From positions 171,943 through 235,942 of the forward strand of contig JASANG010000796.1 in assembly GCA_030248215.1 (NCBI GenBank): 64,000 nt of DNA. The letters are read 5' to 3'. The notes below the pieces were generated by a model. It did no database searches. It worked only from the letters and a program-made list of their open reading frames with translations, and was not told the DNA's origin. The position numbers and the translations under genes are program-made. Shown in pieces: positions 46,477-58,247 of this stretch. Numbering within the stretch: the first letter of the stretch is position 1; each line of letters opens with the position of its first letter. This stretch comes from Enoplolaimus lenunculus (lineage: Eukaryota; Nematoda; Enoplea; Enoplida; Thoracostomopsidae).

Positions 46477-46752
46477 TCATGAAGGAATTTTGTCTTCGCG
46501 GAGCAATTCTTTTCTGTGTGCTTTACGTTTCTGACTTTGATTATACCTGCAATCGTCGTAATCGAAACCGGAACTGTAATTGAATCGTAATTCATGAAGT
46601 ACCCTATTTTTGACCATCGGAATCTTGTGTAACGACGCAAATCCGAGACCGGGTATTGAAAAAATACCCTGGACTGGACTAAGATAATTTATTACAAACA
46701 TATTTACCAAGCGGTCGCTTTCCAAATTTATTTTTTGTACTGGACTTGACAT
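46477..46752 (-). CDS. Small hypothetical protein, 91 aa
   Basis: An ATG-started single ORF with mixed composition. It begins MSSPVQKINLESDRLV, has a mildly hydrophobic middle (VNYLSPVQGIFSIPGLGFA-like), and ends in a charged, basic tail (QSQKRKAHRKELLREDKIPS). It lies divergently about 770 bp upstream of TIM44. I recognise no family, and neither codon pattern nor conservation can be judged here, so it may be an exon of an unseen gene or chance. Confidence 0.25.
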   Translation of the reverse strand: MSSPVQKINLESDRLVNMFVINYLSPVQGIFSIPGLGFASLHKIPMVKNRVLHELRFNYSSGFDYDDCRYNQSQKRKAHRKELLREDKIPS

Positions 46753-47523
46753 AAAATTGAGTAATAGGCCGACATCACTTATATATTATACGTACAAACA
46801 TATAAGTACGTTTCAATTTACCTATAGTCACATACATATATATAATATCTGGGCTACCAGTAATGCGTCCTACCACGCCGCGGGGCGTGGCGTGTGCACA
46901 GAAGAACAAAACAAACCTGGCAGAATTTCTTCTCGCTTGGTACTCCTCTCTGCCACTGTACTTTGCAGCATAACCAGCTTGGAGGGAGGCCTGTGGTGTC
47001 TAAATCCCACAATTAGGGCAGAGAGACCCAACAACTACGTTGATGTCTTTTTAGGTTTAAGCATGTTTCTGCTTAAGTTTTCTATATATATTTAACGTAC
47101 GGTAGCCCTAGTCAGAATTTTCTTGATTTGCCACCGATTGTAAAGTCTGACTCAACTATTTTTGCTCAGGTCTTAGGCCACCACTTTTTACTTGTGGATA
47201 CTTCGGTTGCACACGACTACGGCCATCCTTTCGCGGGCCTGAGATATTGTAAGACCGGTCCACCTGCTAAAAGTTGTGTACAGACAAAATTTGTATATTA
47301 ACCCTAACGGTTTTTCCTGAAAATTTCTCATGTTTTATTTCACAAATTTAGGACCAATTGACGATTTACGTTATGCAAAATTCCGGGTCATATTGGAACG
47401 CAACTAGTACTCAGCCACAACGTAATATTTATAGTCAATTTGTTGAGCTGTTAAGTTATACTTTTATACAATATTTGGTTGCTTGTTTACAGGTGTGTAT
47501 AACGTACACATAGGTATCCCATT

Positions 47524-50500
47524 ATGCATTCTCGAATTTTAAGTTTCTCTACATTCCCTGCGAAAGCGTGGATCCTTCAACAACCAGTGCACAAGTATTT
47601 TAAACCTCAGGCTGTTGCAGTTCCATCATGTTCAGCTGATTATTGTTTCGTCGGCCCTCAGTGTGTAAGCTTAGCCGTTGTTTATTCCAGTTACATGTTT
47701 ATCATATTTATACCTATATACATTGAAATATCGGAAAACTTTATACGTATATAGTTAAATTTTTTCATGCGTTTGCGAAGAATGCATATTCTTTTTGCCT
47801 ATCATATGGATTAGTTATTTACAACGGAAATTTTTAACTTGAGTTGCTCTCTCGTTGAAATGATCGCATTTTTCCGTGCTCTTTGCTGTTTTCATTCTAC
47901 TCATAACTAAGGTTGACATGTTTCAGACATAGCCAGTATGCGGCTTTATAACCACGTTCATCTGTAGATACTTTATTGCTTTGCTCAGATATTTTAAACT
48001 GTTATTGTTCCATCTCTGTTTTACTGATAAAAATATAACACCCAGTTTTCTTTACACCTACAGATTCGGATGATGTCGGACAGCGGTTCTTCGAAAAAAG
48101 GATTCTTTGGTCAATTAATACAAAATTTGCAAGAAGAGCTCGAGAAAAATAAAGAACTTAAGGTAAATGTTAGTTTTGTTTTAAATATGTTTTAACACCT
48201 ATAGCACATTTTTTAAATTAAATTTTTGATATTATAATACGTATATGTACATGTAAATGTGTAACTCAGTAAAGGAAACGTTTCTGTATATGCTGTATAT
48301 TTATTTGCATCGAATTTACGTGTTTCTGCATCATAGAACATCATCGAGATGCATATAAATATATTTGTGATTCTTTCTTTTTTCTATTATATAGAGATTT
48401 TATTTTGCTTGACGAATACTCAGCTGCGGTTGTACTGTTATCGGGCCGCGAAGTACTTGATATCTGGCAAGACTACGTCAACCTGTTCAATTTACGTATA
48501 TCTTTTACAATTTTATCGGTATCTGCAGTACATTGGCTGGTCATTTGTAAATGAAACCTACTTTTTACAATACACTTACATACTCGATTTTAGGAAAATA
48601 TGGAGCGCCTTAAGAATGAAGCTGCAAAACTCGAAAGCTCTGATGCAATCAAAAAAGCCCGTGCAAAATATGTTCGTTTTTATGAATTACTTAAAAACAG
48701 CCATTCCTTTGTTAAAAGCATAGTTTTTAAATCAGTACATATTAACCTTTCAAATGAACTAAAATGGCTTGCTTCACTTCATATGATGGCAGTTTTCAGT
48801 CTCGCTCGAATCAGCATTACATCAGTCAACCGCACTTTCAAGTTCAACGCCGCTATAAAGTTTGCAATGCCTTCAATTCTTTTGTAACGCATATTACATC
48901 AAATGTATGTCTGATTAAAACTAATATTGTGAAACGCGTTATAAAATTTGAAGGATTTGTCATTGTATCCCGATTTTTGATTAGGGATTGTACCATTCAC
49001 AATCTACTTTAGTCAACTGATCTTATTCCCGGGACACGATTTTGTGGTTTAAATATATGAGTGGTGTTACTTTAGCATAGGTACAACTGATGAACCATGC
49101 GATATAGTGACTTATATTTTAGCAACAACTTGAGCTAGAAAGTTCAGTGAGTTCAGATCAGCTCAAAAAGAAAGCTCAAACGTTATTAGAGCAAGCTCGA
49201 AAGGTAAGTGATAAAACTTTTATTCAACGAACGGTTATTCCTTGTTTTTGCAAAGTATCCGGCGCTGAGTTTTCAACTACACGACCCGCTCTTCAGAAGT
49301 TTTAATTTTTAATCTTGTTCTAGCTAGTGTCCGATAGTCAACTTGGCCAAAAGGGAGGTGAAGTTAGTGAATCAATGCTCAAATCGGCTCGTGAGGCGGT
49401 TGAAACGTTAGAAAAATCTGCAACCGCTCTTGGCCAGTCACCAGCGCTGCGTTCCGTGATTGAGGTAATTTGCAGAAGCGATGAATGTAAGGTTTCAATA
49501 CTGCATTGTGTCATTTGTTTTAACACTCTGATTTTCAATTTTGCTATATGAAAAGCAATAACGTTGCTTTTAGCCATCCTATACCGTTAGAGAAATTAAT
49601 GTTAGGTATAAAGTATGTAAATTTTGTCTTTTAACTTCTGTTTTATTTCTTTGATCTTCAAGGGCACTAGGTCGCTGTCTCAGGAACTTGACAATCTTAT
49701 TCTATATCGTGCTGTCACCTACAAACGACCAAGTGAGCACAGTTTTAATGCTATGCTATGTAAATGTTTTGTTAAATGAAGTAATTAATGGGTGTTTACC
49801 TAATTCACAGTGACAAACATAGAGAACGGTAAGTGTAAACTAAACTTTTCTTAGGTATAAGCCGGCAATATTCAGTCTTACTTTAGTCTGATTTACAGAA
49901 AATTACTTTAGTGCACGTCATGTTTAGGCTTTAAATAGGGTAATAATATAATTTTCTTCTAAACTTGTTCCTCTGTGCGCGGAGTATACGGAATTACACT
50001 AATTATATTATATTATGCTAATTAGGTAAGATGTTACATAAGTATCGGTCCGGTCCTCTGAACCCAATGCGGTGTTGTTCCACCTGATGTATCTAATTGT
50101 TCTAGTGCAGCTACGGAAAAGATCGGATTACGCTTCTGTAGACTTTAGTACGAGAAGTCGTCCTGTTGAAGAAAACCCGTAAGTGATCGTGTGAACTTTG
50201 GCTCCTATGTGTGTCACGTCTTCTTATATATTAGATGCCCGCAGCCCTGAAAATGCAGCAGTACTTAGCCCGAACAAATCGAGACTGTAACACGGGGAAA
50301 AGTGATACGTTTTAACTGTTTAAATAGCTGGCGTATTTTGCTTTGTGTGATAAGATGTGCCTATCTTGACATTTTGTGCCGTCATTGAGTTAAATAATAT
50401 TAACATTATTTTTTATTTTATTTAAGTGATGCTACAGGCTTGGAGTTGCACAAGGACGCGAAATGGTTTAAAAGTTGGAAATCATTAACTGAAGATAATC

Positions 50501-53500
50501 CGTATATGACTAGTAAGTAATTCTGTACTGCACTTCGCTCTATGTTCTGTTTTTTCGATAAAGGTGAAAGTAAGTTTACACTTAGTGCAGAGTTCGAATG
50601 TGGTGTTGAGAAGAACAATTTTGGTGTTGTAAAGTTTGTAATTTGTTAAGATAATGGTATTTTGCAATAGAATTTTTTACATCTTGTGACAATGATTTGC
50701 CACTAAATACCGGTGTATTTAATTTGTTTATGCCCAGAGGCGGATCCAGAAATTTCTGACGAGGGGCTGGCAAATGTTGAAACGCAAAAATTATAAGGTT
50801 ATAAATTACTAGATTCGCTAGTGTTTATGCCTTTTGGTTTTGTTTTGAAATATGAACGAAAATTAAGTTTAAATATAGGATCTCACCTCAATTATTTGTT
50901 GATCTTTTGGCGTTTCCAGGGTTTTGGGATTTGAAGATGCAGTATGATGAAAGCGACAGCCGCCTTGCTCGGACAAGCAGATTTTTTACGGACAAAATTG
51001 GCTATGTTGTTTGTGAGTTTGCGGGTTTGACTATGTCGAGCTTAATTTATGTTGTGGTGGCGCTTGTTAGTTTGAAAGTTTCCATTATTGTGTGCATTTT
51101 TTAGTTTTCCGAACAGGATCCGGATAGTGATTTGTTACTGGGACCACCGGATAAAGCATTTAAATTTGTGCATTGTTGGAAGAGTCGCTTAATAGTATAT
51201 ATGTTTACTGTGTTATAATTGTTAGATTGAATTTGTCATTTTCACTTGAGTGTGAAGAAGTTGAGCTTCCTTGCTTTCCATTAAGTATGATGTCAATAAG
51301 ATGTTAAGTTTGTCCACTAAGAACGTAATTTATAGTATTTCGGAACATTATAGTTTTGTTGACGTTTTTGATAAAACCTTTTGTTATGGCTTATTTGTAT
51401 TACATAGATTGTCTGTATAACTAGTACCAATGACTTACCTATTTGTTACAGCGAATGTGTTTGGCGAGAGTCAAAACTCTAAAACACTTACAGAAATTTC
51501 TCGTGTCGATCCGGACTTCAGCGTAGATGATTTTTTGAAAATGTGTGAAAACGATATTATTCCTAATATATTAGAGGTAAACACTATTGTTTTGTTTCAG
51601 GTACCACAAATATGTAAAACAAATTGTTCTATTTAAGGTGCCAAAAATGTGTTACCAAACTTTCTCGTGTCCATTATTTTAAAACGATTGGTGCGTTGTG
51701 TACTTTAATGCATTTGCGTTAAGTTGTACGTTTCTGGTCGTTTACTAACATAATACCAATTCTTGTATTGCCGTCTTATATAGTTTTGTATCAATTTTGG
51801 CTCTGTGCGTGCTTCACGACATAACAAAAACAATGATATTTTTTACAGTTTTTTAATTAGAGTTGTGTTTGATTTGTTCATAAATAATGAAGAGTGCAGT
51901 CACCTTGCTGACTGAAAAAACGTAGCTTAAACGGAACATTTTTATAATGTTCGAGCGTATTTTCGTTACCTCAGCGAGGATTGAATGTAGGATGCATCTC
52001 GGTGCGCATGCTTTATTGCCAGGAAGCCTACATTTTGCTATGCGCTGGTGCTGGAAACCGTTAACCACTTGATTTCTGCCGCGCAATTGTAGCGGCTACC
52101 TTGTGACCACGAGCGTGTTGGTTTAGGATAGATCGTTGCAAAACTGCGCAACTTCGCGGTTCTGACTTTCTGAACACCTAAAACTAATCGCGTTGCTGCC
52201 TATTTGTTGTACTAAGTATAACTAGCTGGAAGCATTTTCCCCACCCGGTGTTTACTCATTTTCTACCCACCCCGGACAAAGTGGACTTTCAGCTTCGAAG
52301 TTTTATTTCTTCGTTTCCGTTTGCCGTTTTTGTCTTGTTTTCGCCTACGCTTACAACGACCGGATTTTGTTGACATTTGCAAATTTTATAAAATTTTATC
52401 AGCAATTATACAAAAAATGTATGCAAAATATAGGTAGCCGAAATCAGCACTAAAAAGCTGGTTCTGATCCCTCTCTGGAGGGTTCAGTTTCTTCATCTAG
52501 TAATTTTTCCAGCGCGGTGTATAACTTCGTTTTCGCAACCTTATAATGACCTTTTCTGGATATTGTTCATAATTGTGAACGGCAGATAATAATGAGTGGT
52601 TCAGGTTGCATTGATTTGTACTTTGTAATGATCAGCATTGGACAAAACTGATTTTTGAAAATTTCATAGATCTGCAAGGTTTCTTGAACCATTCGGTTTT
52701 TTATTCGGTTGTATTTCAGTCTGTCTACCTTCACGATAAAGAAGTGCTCAAGGACTGGTGTTTTGAAACAGTGAGTATTCTACAAATAGTGCGAAAATGT
52801 CTTATGTTGTTATGTTGGTGTTTACTTAAGGAAATCTACTTGTGACATTTTCAAAGAATTAAGTTGCAAGCGGAGTAAAGAAAATTAATTTTGAAAATGT
52901 GATTTATGCGATATCATTTTCTTAATACCGCAGCCTAGATATGAAAGTAGAGACTTGTGCTTTTGAATCGAAATACAGCGCTACAACCAATTCTTACACA
53001 GGTGACTGAGGTTTAATGCGGGCTGATACAGTGTATTGTACGTTATTATTATTATTATTACTTAAGAATATACGGATCATGTTGTTTGTTTTGCTGATAA
53101 GCTTATTTGTATTAATATGTTAAATTGTTCAGGCACTTAATCAACTATGGCAACCGATTGAAGCGGCAAAAAAAATTGGTAGCAAATATGTTTGCCGAAC
53201 CCTAGATATCAGTAGAATAGAGGTAAATACTTAACGGTTGTAATATTGTGAAACACAGTTATGGCTAGAATTAAGTGCACCCGTAGATGTGCACAGTCAC
53301 CGACAAACACATACAACGAATTTTACTCGCGGACGCACGAAACCGCAGGCGCACACTGTTTAATATAAGAGTACGTTTATGCTATTGAAACGAACATTTG
53401 ATGTCAACTGCAGACGTACGCAAAATTAGGTGCCGCAGGTGGATTTGAGCAGTTAATTATTGCCGCAGTTATATTAAAAGCTTTATCATATTATGAAGGG

Positions 53501-54750
53501 TTTAGTCTATTAAGTTCGAATATATTAAACTTAAACATTATCGCCAAATCTTATTCTGTGTTTTAGTCAACGTTGTGCAATGTATGTATTTGTTTTAGTT
53601 TCAGTTAGCGAAATTAGTCGAAAGTGGGCCGGTGATAGTGATTAGTTTTTGGGCGCAACAGTTGATTTGGGTCAGCGACGCGAAAGGAGCAATTGTAGAA
53701 GGCGACACTGTGAGTGAACGTTTAAAGGTTAAGAGTCTTTGTGTAATAGTTACATGATAAAGTACCACTTGAATGGTTTCGCTGTTTTATATCGTTCGCA
53801 CAGTTAAATTAGAGACATCTTTCAAACTCGGGGGGGGGTTTCTTGAAAAAATATTTTACCCCACCCCCCTCCCCCCCCCCTCCTTTTCAACCCCCCACAA
53901 TGTTATTTACTTCTGGGTATTTCTGTACAATAAGTGTTGGCAGGCGTTGCTTAAGTTGTAACAAAATGATGTGATATTTTTGGTGAAAATTTGGTAAAAG
54001 CTTCGTATTGACTTGCATTCATTGCGCTTCAAGCTCAAAGGTGCGATTTTCACTTATTCAGGTGCCCCAGTGAGTTAGATGGGTCACGTTTTTAACTGTG
54101 ATTTAAATATTATGATGATTTATGAACTAAATGTAAGCGAAAGACTTTCACTGGGATTTCAACCAGAGAAAGAGGTATTAGGGTTAGTATAATAATTTGT
54201 TAAACCTGTGTTTTTGTAGGAAGTGTAATATGGTGTACAATCGGCCTTGTGATATCACGGTCCAGTGGTGTAGTGGGTAGTATCTCTGTCTTGCAAGCGG
54301 AAGACCTGGGTTCGACCCACGGCTGGTTCAATATTTCATCGCCAATTGAATAGCACCATATTGCGTCTATCCCCTGACACTCAGCACGTGAGGACATATC
54401 CTTACAGGTAGTGTAAAAGGTCACATTATGACATAACAGAGTAATTTTCATGGTAATCAACATTCTGTTGATACTAAATTCCATATCGATACCTTATACC
54501 TTGACCACTGCGAACGTTAAATGTTATACTGTTTGTCAGTATTAAAAGTAGGTTTTTGTTGACATGAAATAACGCAAACTAGTTATGATAATTTATGTTA
54601 TGTTATAATATGGTGAACAGTTTATTTTAGTTCAAACCAATGCGAGTAACAAACACGTGGATTTTGTGCCGAAATCTTGAAGACTTTCATCCAATCACTT
54701 CGTGGCGTGTTATGGAAGTTCACCAGTTTGCTCAGACGCAGTTGCTTTGA
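47524..54750 (+). CDS. TIMM44: Mitochondrial import inner membrane translocase subunit TIM44
   Basis: Fourteen exons in consistent phase: 47524-47664, 48064-48162, 48594-48671, 49123-49203, 49324-49464, 49663-49732, 50106-50178, 50427-50512, 50920-51012, 51452-51576, 52720-52770, 53133-53222, 53599-53709, 54631-54750; 452 aa, the same length as the human protein. TIM44 tethers mtHsp70 to the TIM23 channel on the matrix side. The start has a presequence-like N-terminus rich in Lys/Arg/Ser. KKGFFGQLIQNLQEELEKNK is the family's N-terminal signature, followed by a coiled-coil region (exons 3-5) and the YKRPMQLRKRSDY segment. The C-terminal lipid-facing domain shows WDLKMQYDESDSRLAR, SRVDPDFSVDDFLKMCENDI, VLKDWCFE, GPVIVISFWAQ and AIVEGDT, and ends LEDFHPITSWRVMEVHQFAQ. 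Exon 3 uses a weak donor (TAT|GTTCGT). Confidence 0.95.
50735..50790. mobile_element. Fragment related to the CAGTGGCGGATCC hAT-like family
   Basis: AGAGGCGGATCCAGAAATTTCTGACGAGGGG-type sequence in intron 8 of TIM44 (first 20 bases AGAGGCGGATCCAGAAATTT). Only one end is present. Confidence 0.45.
54259..54330 (+). tRNA. tRNA-Ala(TGC)-like gene or pseudogene
   Basis: A 72-nt cloverleaf can be drawn. The 5' strand GGTCCAG pairs with CTGGTTC (one mismatch, one wobble), and the discriminator is A. The anticodon arm TCTGT-CTTGCAA-GCGGA has loop anticodon TGC with T33. The T loop is TTCGACC with one stem mismatch. The D arm (GTGTAGTGGGTAGTATC) is usable. Weak pairs and its site in intron 13 of TIM44 favour a pseudogene or SINE head over a working tRNA. 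Confidence 0.45.
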
Positions 54751-54875
54751 TGTCAGTTAATGCTGTGTGGACTGTTCAGGTTTTAAAACAACAGCTGTGC
54801 GAATGTGCATTACTAGCCTGAAACTAGGACGCTGGAGATATCTGAGTATGCCCTGATATAAAAAAAGCTAATGGT

Positions 54876-54881
54876 AATAAA
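54876..54881 (+). promoter_or_regulatory. Candidate poly(A) signal of TIM44
   Basis: AATAAA 126 bases past the TIM44 stop codon; positional inference. Confidence 0.45.
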
Positions 54882-55507
54882 GTAAAAGTGCAGCGATCGG
54901 GATAGTTTTGATTAATGCTGGCACAGCTGAACGGTGCACAAGTATTGATATCGCATGATGAACGTTGTGGAATATTGATATCGCGTGATTAACGTTGTAG
55001 TAAACTTGTATTTCGACTTTATTCTGCATAGGTACCAATTTCAATGATTCGTATGACGTGTGTATTACCCAGATGTTTTAACGTTTTTAAATTGAAATCG
55101 ATCGTGAATTATTGCTTGATTACATGGTAACACTGGCCGGAATGGAAGCGTTCGTCGGAAAGTTATGAGCATGATTTATACTTTTGTTATTAACGTTAAT
55201 TTAACAGTGTTATGTTACTCGATTTGCGTCACTCCTGTTTGTTTAATGTATCTAACTGTATGACAGGTCCATAACAACAGGTGTTATGAAAGAGGGTATT
55301 CAACCTAGAAAAATAAGTGGTGACATTGACACCCTTAAACAAAGCCTCAAATGCACTAAAAATTACGTTTAATTTTGATATTTAAAAAATTTACTGTATC
55401 AAATCCGCTGTCGTATTGGTATGGAATCCCAGATTCAGAATAGTGGAATGTCGAATTAAATTGAAATTGGCTTAAAATTTTATTTGAAAAATTTAGTGAC
55501 TTGTATT

Positions 55508-55580
55508 ATGGCCCATGTAAAGATCATAAACGTAAGCGTTAGACTAATTTTTTGCATGGCTTACTAGGCCTAAACTCATT
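55508..55580 (+). mobile_element. TTAGGC-core MITE family, left-end fragment
   Basis: ATGGCCCATGTAAAGATCAT followed by GTTAGACTAATTTTTTGC. Matches the family's left end, then breaks off. Confidence 0.6.
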
Positions 55581-55654
55581 GAGCGAAGCGAAACTCTGAG
55601 CGTACAAAACATAAAACGCTTCGTGAAACTCAAAAGCAATCTAAATTCAACACT

Positions 55655-56600
55655 AAGCGCTTTTTAGGTGCGAGGAATTTAAACAAATTGTTTACAAACC
55701 CCACAAAATCGATAATATTGAATAGTTAACTAACAGCTAATTTGCATATTACCTTAATTGACAAGAAATTAAGAGTTTTAAATTATTTTAATAATTATTA
55801 GGGCTACTGAAGGTTTTTGGGTGCGAGAAATCTAAATAAATTGTTTACAAACCTCTAAAACCGATAATTGAGTAATTAGCTAAAAGAAAATTTGCATACA
55901 AGCATAATTGATAAGCCTAAATTAGGCGTTTTTACAATTTTTTACTAATTATTAGGGTTACAAGCAATCTAATTTCAGCAATAATGGGTTTTGGGTGCAA
56001 GGAATCTGAATAAATTGTCTACAAACACTCAGAACAGATAACCGATAGTTAGCTAATTTGCAGGGTACAACCGGAGGTCTGCCTCCGGCTCCGGCAGAAA
56101 ATCGGGCTACGGCGCCTGTAGAATTTTTGCCGAACGTTCCGGCAAGTTTGGTAGTAAAATTTTGCATGATGTTCGTAAATGTATCTGTTTAGCGCGTTTC
56201 GATTTACTTTTGTCACAATTTTCCTGAAACAATTGCCGAAATTTGGCAGAAAATTTGCGAAAAACCAAACAACTTAACAACATTTTGCAGATATTGGCTG
56301 AAATTAACTGATTAACCATGATTTTTACTACTTAATTTCGTCTCACCTCCGGTCCGGCAAGTATAGTTGACCTCCGGCTCCGGTATTTTTCACCTCCGGT
56401 TGCACTCTGCTAATTTGCATATTAGCTTAATTGACAAGACAAATTTAAGACTTTCAATAATTATTAGCGGGACTGATGGGTTTTTGGGTGCGAGGAATCG
56501 GAGTAAATTACTTACAAACCTCCAAAACCGACAAATGAATAGTGAGCTAATAACTAATTTGCATTTTACCGTAATTGCTTACGGGTGTTCGAGTTTCGCT
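55655..56600. repeat. Degenerate tandem repeat, unit about 150-175 bp
   Basis: Four or more copies marked by GGTGCGAGGAATC (55667, 55820, 55994, 56487), TTGTTTACAAACC, and GCTAATTTGCATATTA. The third and fourth copies are separated by the hAT-like insertion 56061-56409. Confidence 0.8.
56061..56409. mobile_element. hAT-like MITE, CCGGAGG family, 349 bp, nested
   Basis: Ends CAGGGTACAACCGGAGGTC and CACCTCCGGTTGCACTCTG are inverted. CTAATTTG flanks both sides exactly (56053-56060 and 56410-56417), a perfect 8-bp target duplication made from the host tandem repeat. Non-coding. Same family as 14165-14286. Confidence 0.92.
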
Positions 56601-58240
56601 TAATGAATTTGCCATTACGACTGGTTCTTAGGCTTAGGCTTAGGAAAAAGCTTATAACACTGTTCCGCCCCTTACATTATCCTGTTTTGTTATATTTTCT
56701 TTTAATAAATTTTATATCTGCGTTTCGTGCCAAGTTCGTTATGTTAGGTCTTGCTTAAAAATAACTTGTAAGCAGGGTGCAATATAAATTCTGGCTCCGG
56801 TATAGAAATCCGGTATTTTTCACTATCCGGTTCCAGTAATAAATCCAGTATTTTTTCACCGGTATTTTCTGTACCGAAACTTTCTCATTCAAAAATTTAA
56901 GAAAAATGGCATTATTGTAACTTATTTTTCTAAAATTGTCTGAGCGTGTATTGTCAAAAATTTCAATTTGTGTCATACTTTATAATTTATACGTTTCCAG
57001 CTACTGCATTGGCTTCAGAATTGGGCATTCTAAATGTTCAGTATCATTGTTGGACACCGGGAAAAAAGAATGGTTTTTTGTGAGGGGGTGGAATACGCAA
57101 AAAACTATTATACTCCCAGTAATTACTCGCCAAACAGCTACGAGATGTGGACACCGTGAGAAATCGGTTTTTTCGATTTACTGGGGGGGAATCGGAGCTA
57201 ATTAGTTATAGTGGAAACATTCGCGAGCGAAGCGAATCAGAAGCAAAACGTCACTTTGTTCCCATATTTGCTTCACCAGTGGCAGGAATAGAGGGATATA
57301 TATGCCTCTCCTAAATTGCTTGAAAGACCAGGAAAACACGTTACAGGTCCTAAATTCAACAACAGTACTAAAGTTACGGTGGTTCCTCAGAGGTGGACGC
57401 AGTGTGAGTAGAGTTGTCTCCTATCACCCCAGCAGTCCTACGGTGCTCAAAAATGCTATACATAGTTTCCTCATCAAAGCGGAATTCCTGTTGCATACCT
57501 GCTGCTATATACTTCTTTAATCTTAAAGTAATTGCTATATATTTGAGATTCCGCGTTTAGTTCGGAACCTAATTTCTGATAAATTTCATTTTTCATACAT
57601 CGATAAGACTACACATCCTGTTTGCAGATTTTTTGCCTGAGCAAATTTGTGGCCACCTCCGCTGGCATGTGCATTGTTTTGGGTATATATGACAGCTCTG
57701 TAGTGTGTGCAGTATGCTTTTAATTATGCGTTGTCAAATGATGATACTTAATAAAACAGTCATTTGATTCTCTCAAGGTCATTTTTTCAGTAGACAAATC
57801 ATTCATCAACGTTTTTCCGCTTGTGTAAGCAGTACGTCATCTTCAACTTTTCCGTGTTTTCCGAAAAAAACGGAAACAACGTTCTTTCCGGTCGATTCAA
57901 TTTTTCCTGAAAAAACCTACTCTGGTATGTATATATACTCCATTAAAGCTATAAAATAAGGTTAAAAATGAATTTTTCGGTTACAAGTATTTTTTGTTTT
58001 CCGGTTCCGGTATTTTTTAACTTTCAGGTTCTGGTGTTATATAATTTCGGTTACGCCCTGATTCTATAGATTTTGACTGAAATTGCTATTTCGAAGTACA
58101 CCGAGGTTCCGTGTAACCTGTTTTTAGGTACCTCATGTTGCTTCACCTCCGGCTCCTGCAAAAATTTATTGACCTCCGGTTTCGTTTTTTTCACCTCCTG
58201 TTGCACTAGATTAATAATTTTGACTTTTCCACGTAAAAAT
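56600..58240. other. Intergenic DNA upstream of ASNSD1
   Basis: Contains a TTAGGC-family right-end fragment (56620-56690, ending CTGTTCCGCCCCTTACATT), degenerate CCGGTATTTTTCAC pieces of the CCGGAGG family (56775-56870, 58005-58210), and no recognisable gene. The last CACCTCC...GTTGCACTAGA piece ends 38 bases before the ASNSD1 start codon. Confidence 0.45.
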
Positions 58241-58247
58241 TTCAGTC
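58237..58247 (+). promoter_or_regulatory. Candidate trans-splice (or 5'UTR intron) acceptor of ASNSD1
   Basis: AAAAATTTCAG followed by TC and the start codon. A consensus acceptor two bases from ATG with no exon seen upstream is what spliced-leader addition looks like in nematodes; a 5'UTR intron would look the same. Confidence 0.45.

Noticed and set aside
51853-52086. tRNA-like sequence on the minus strand near 52.0 kb
   Set aside because: GTGGTTAACGGTTTCC resembles an A box, but there is no convincing B box or closing stem.
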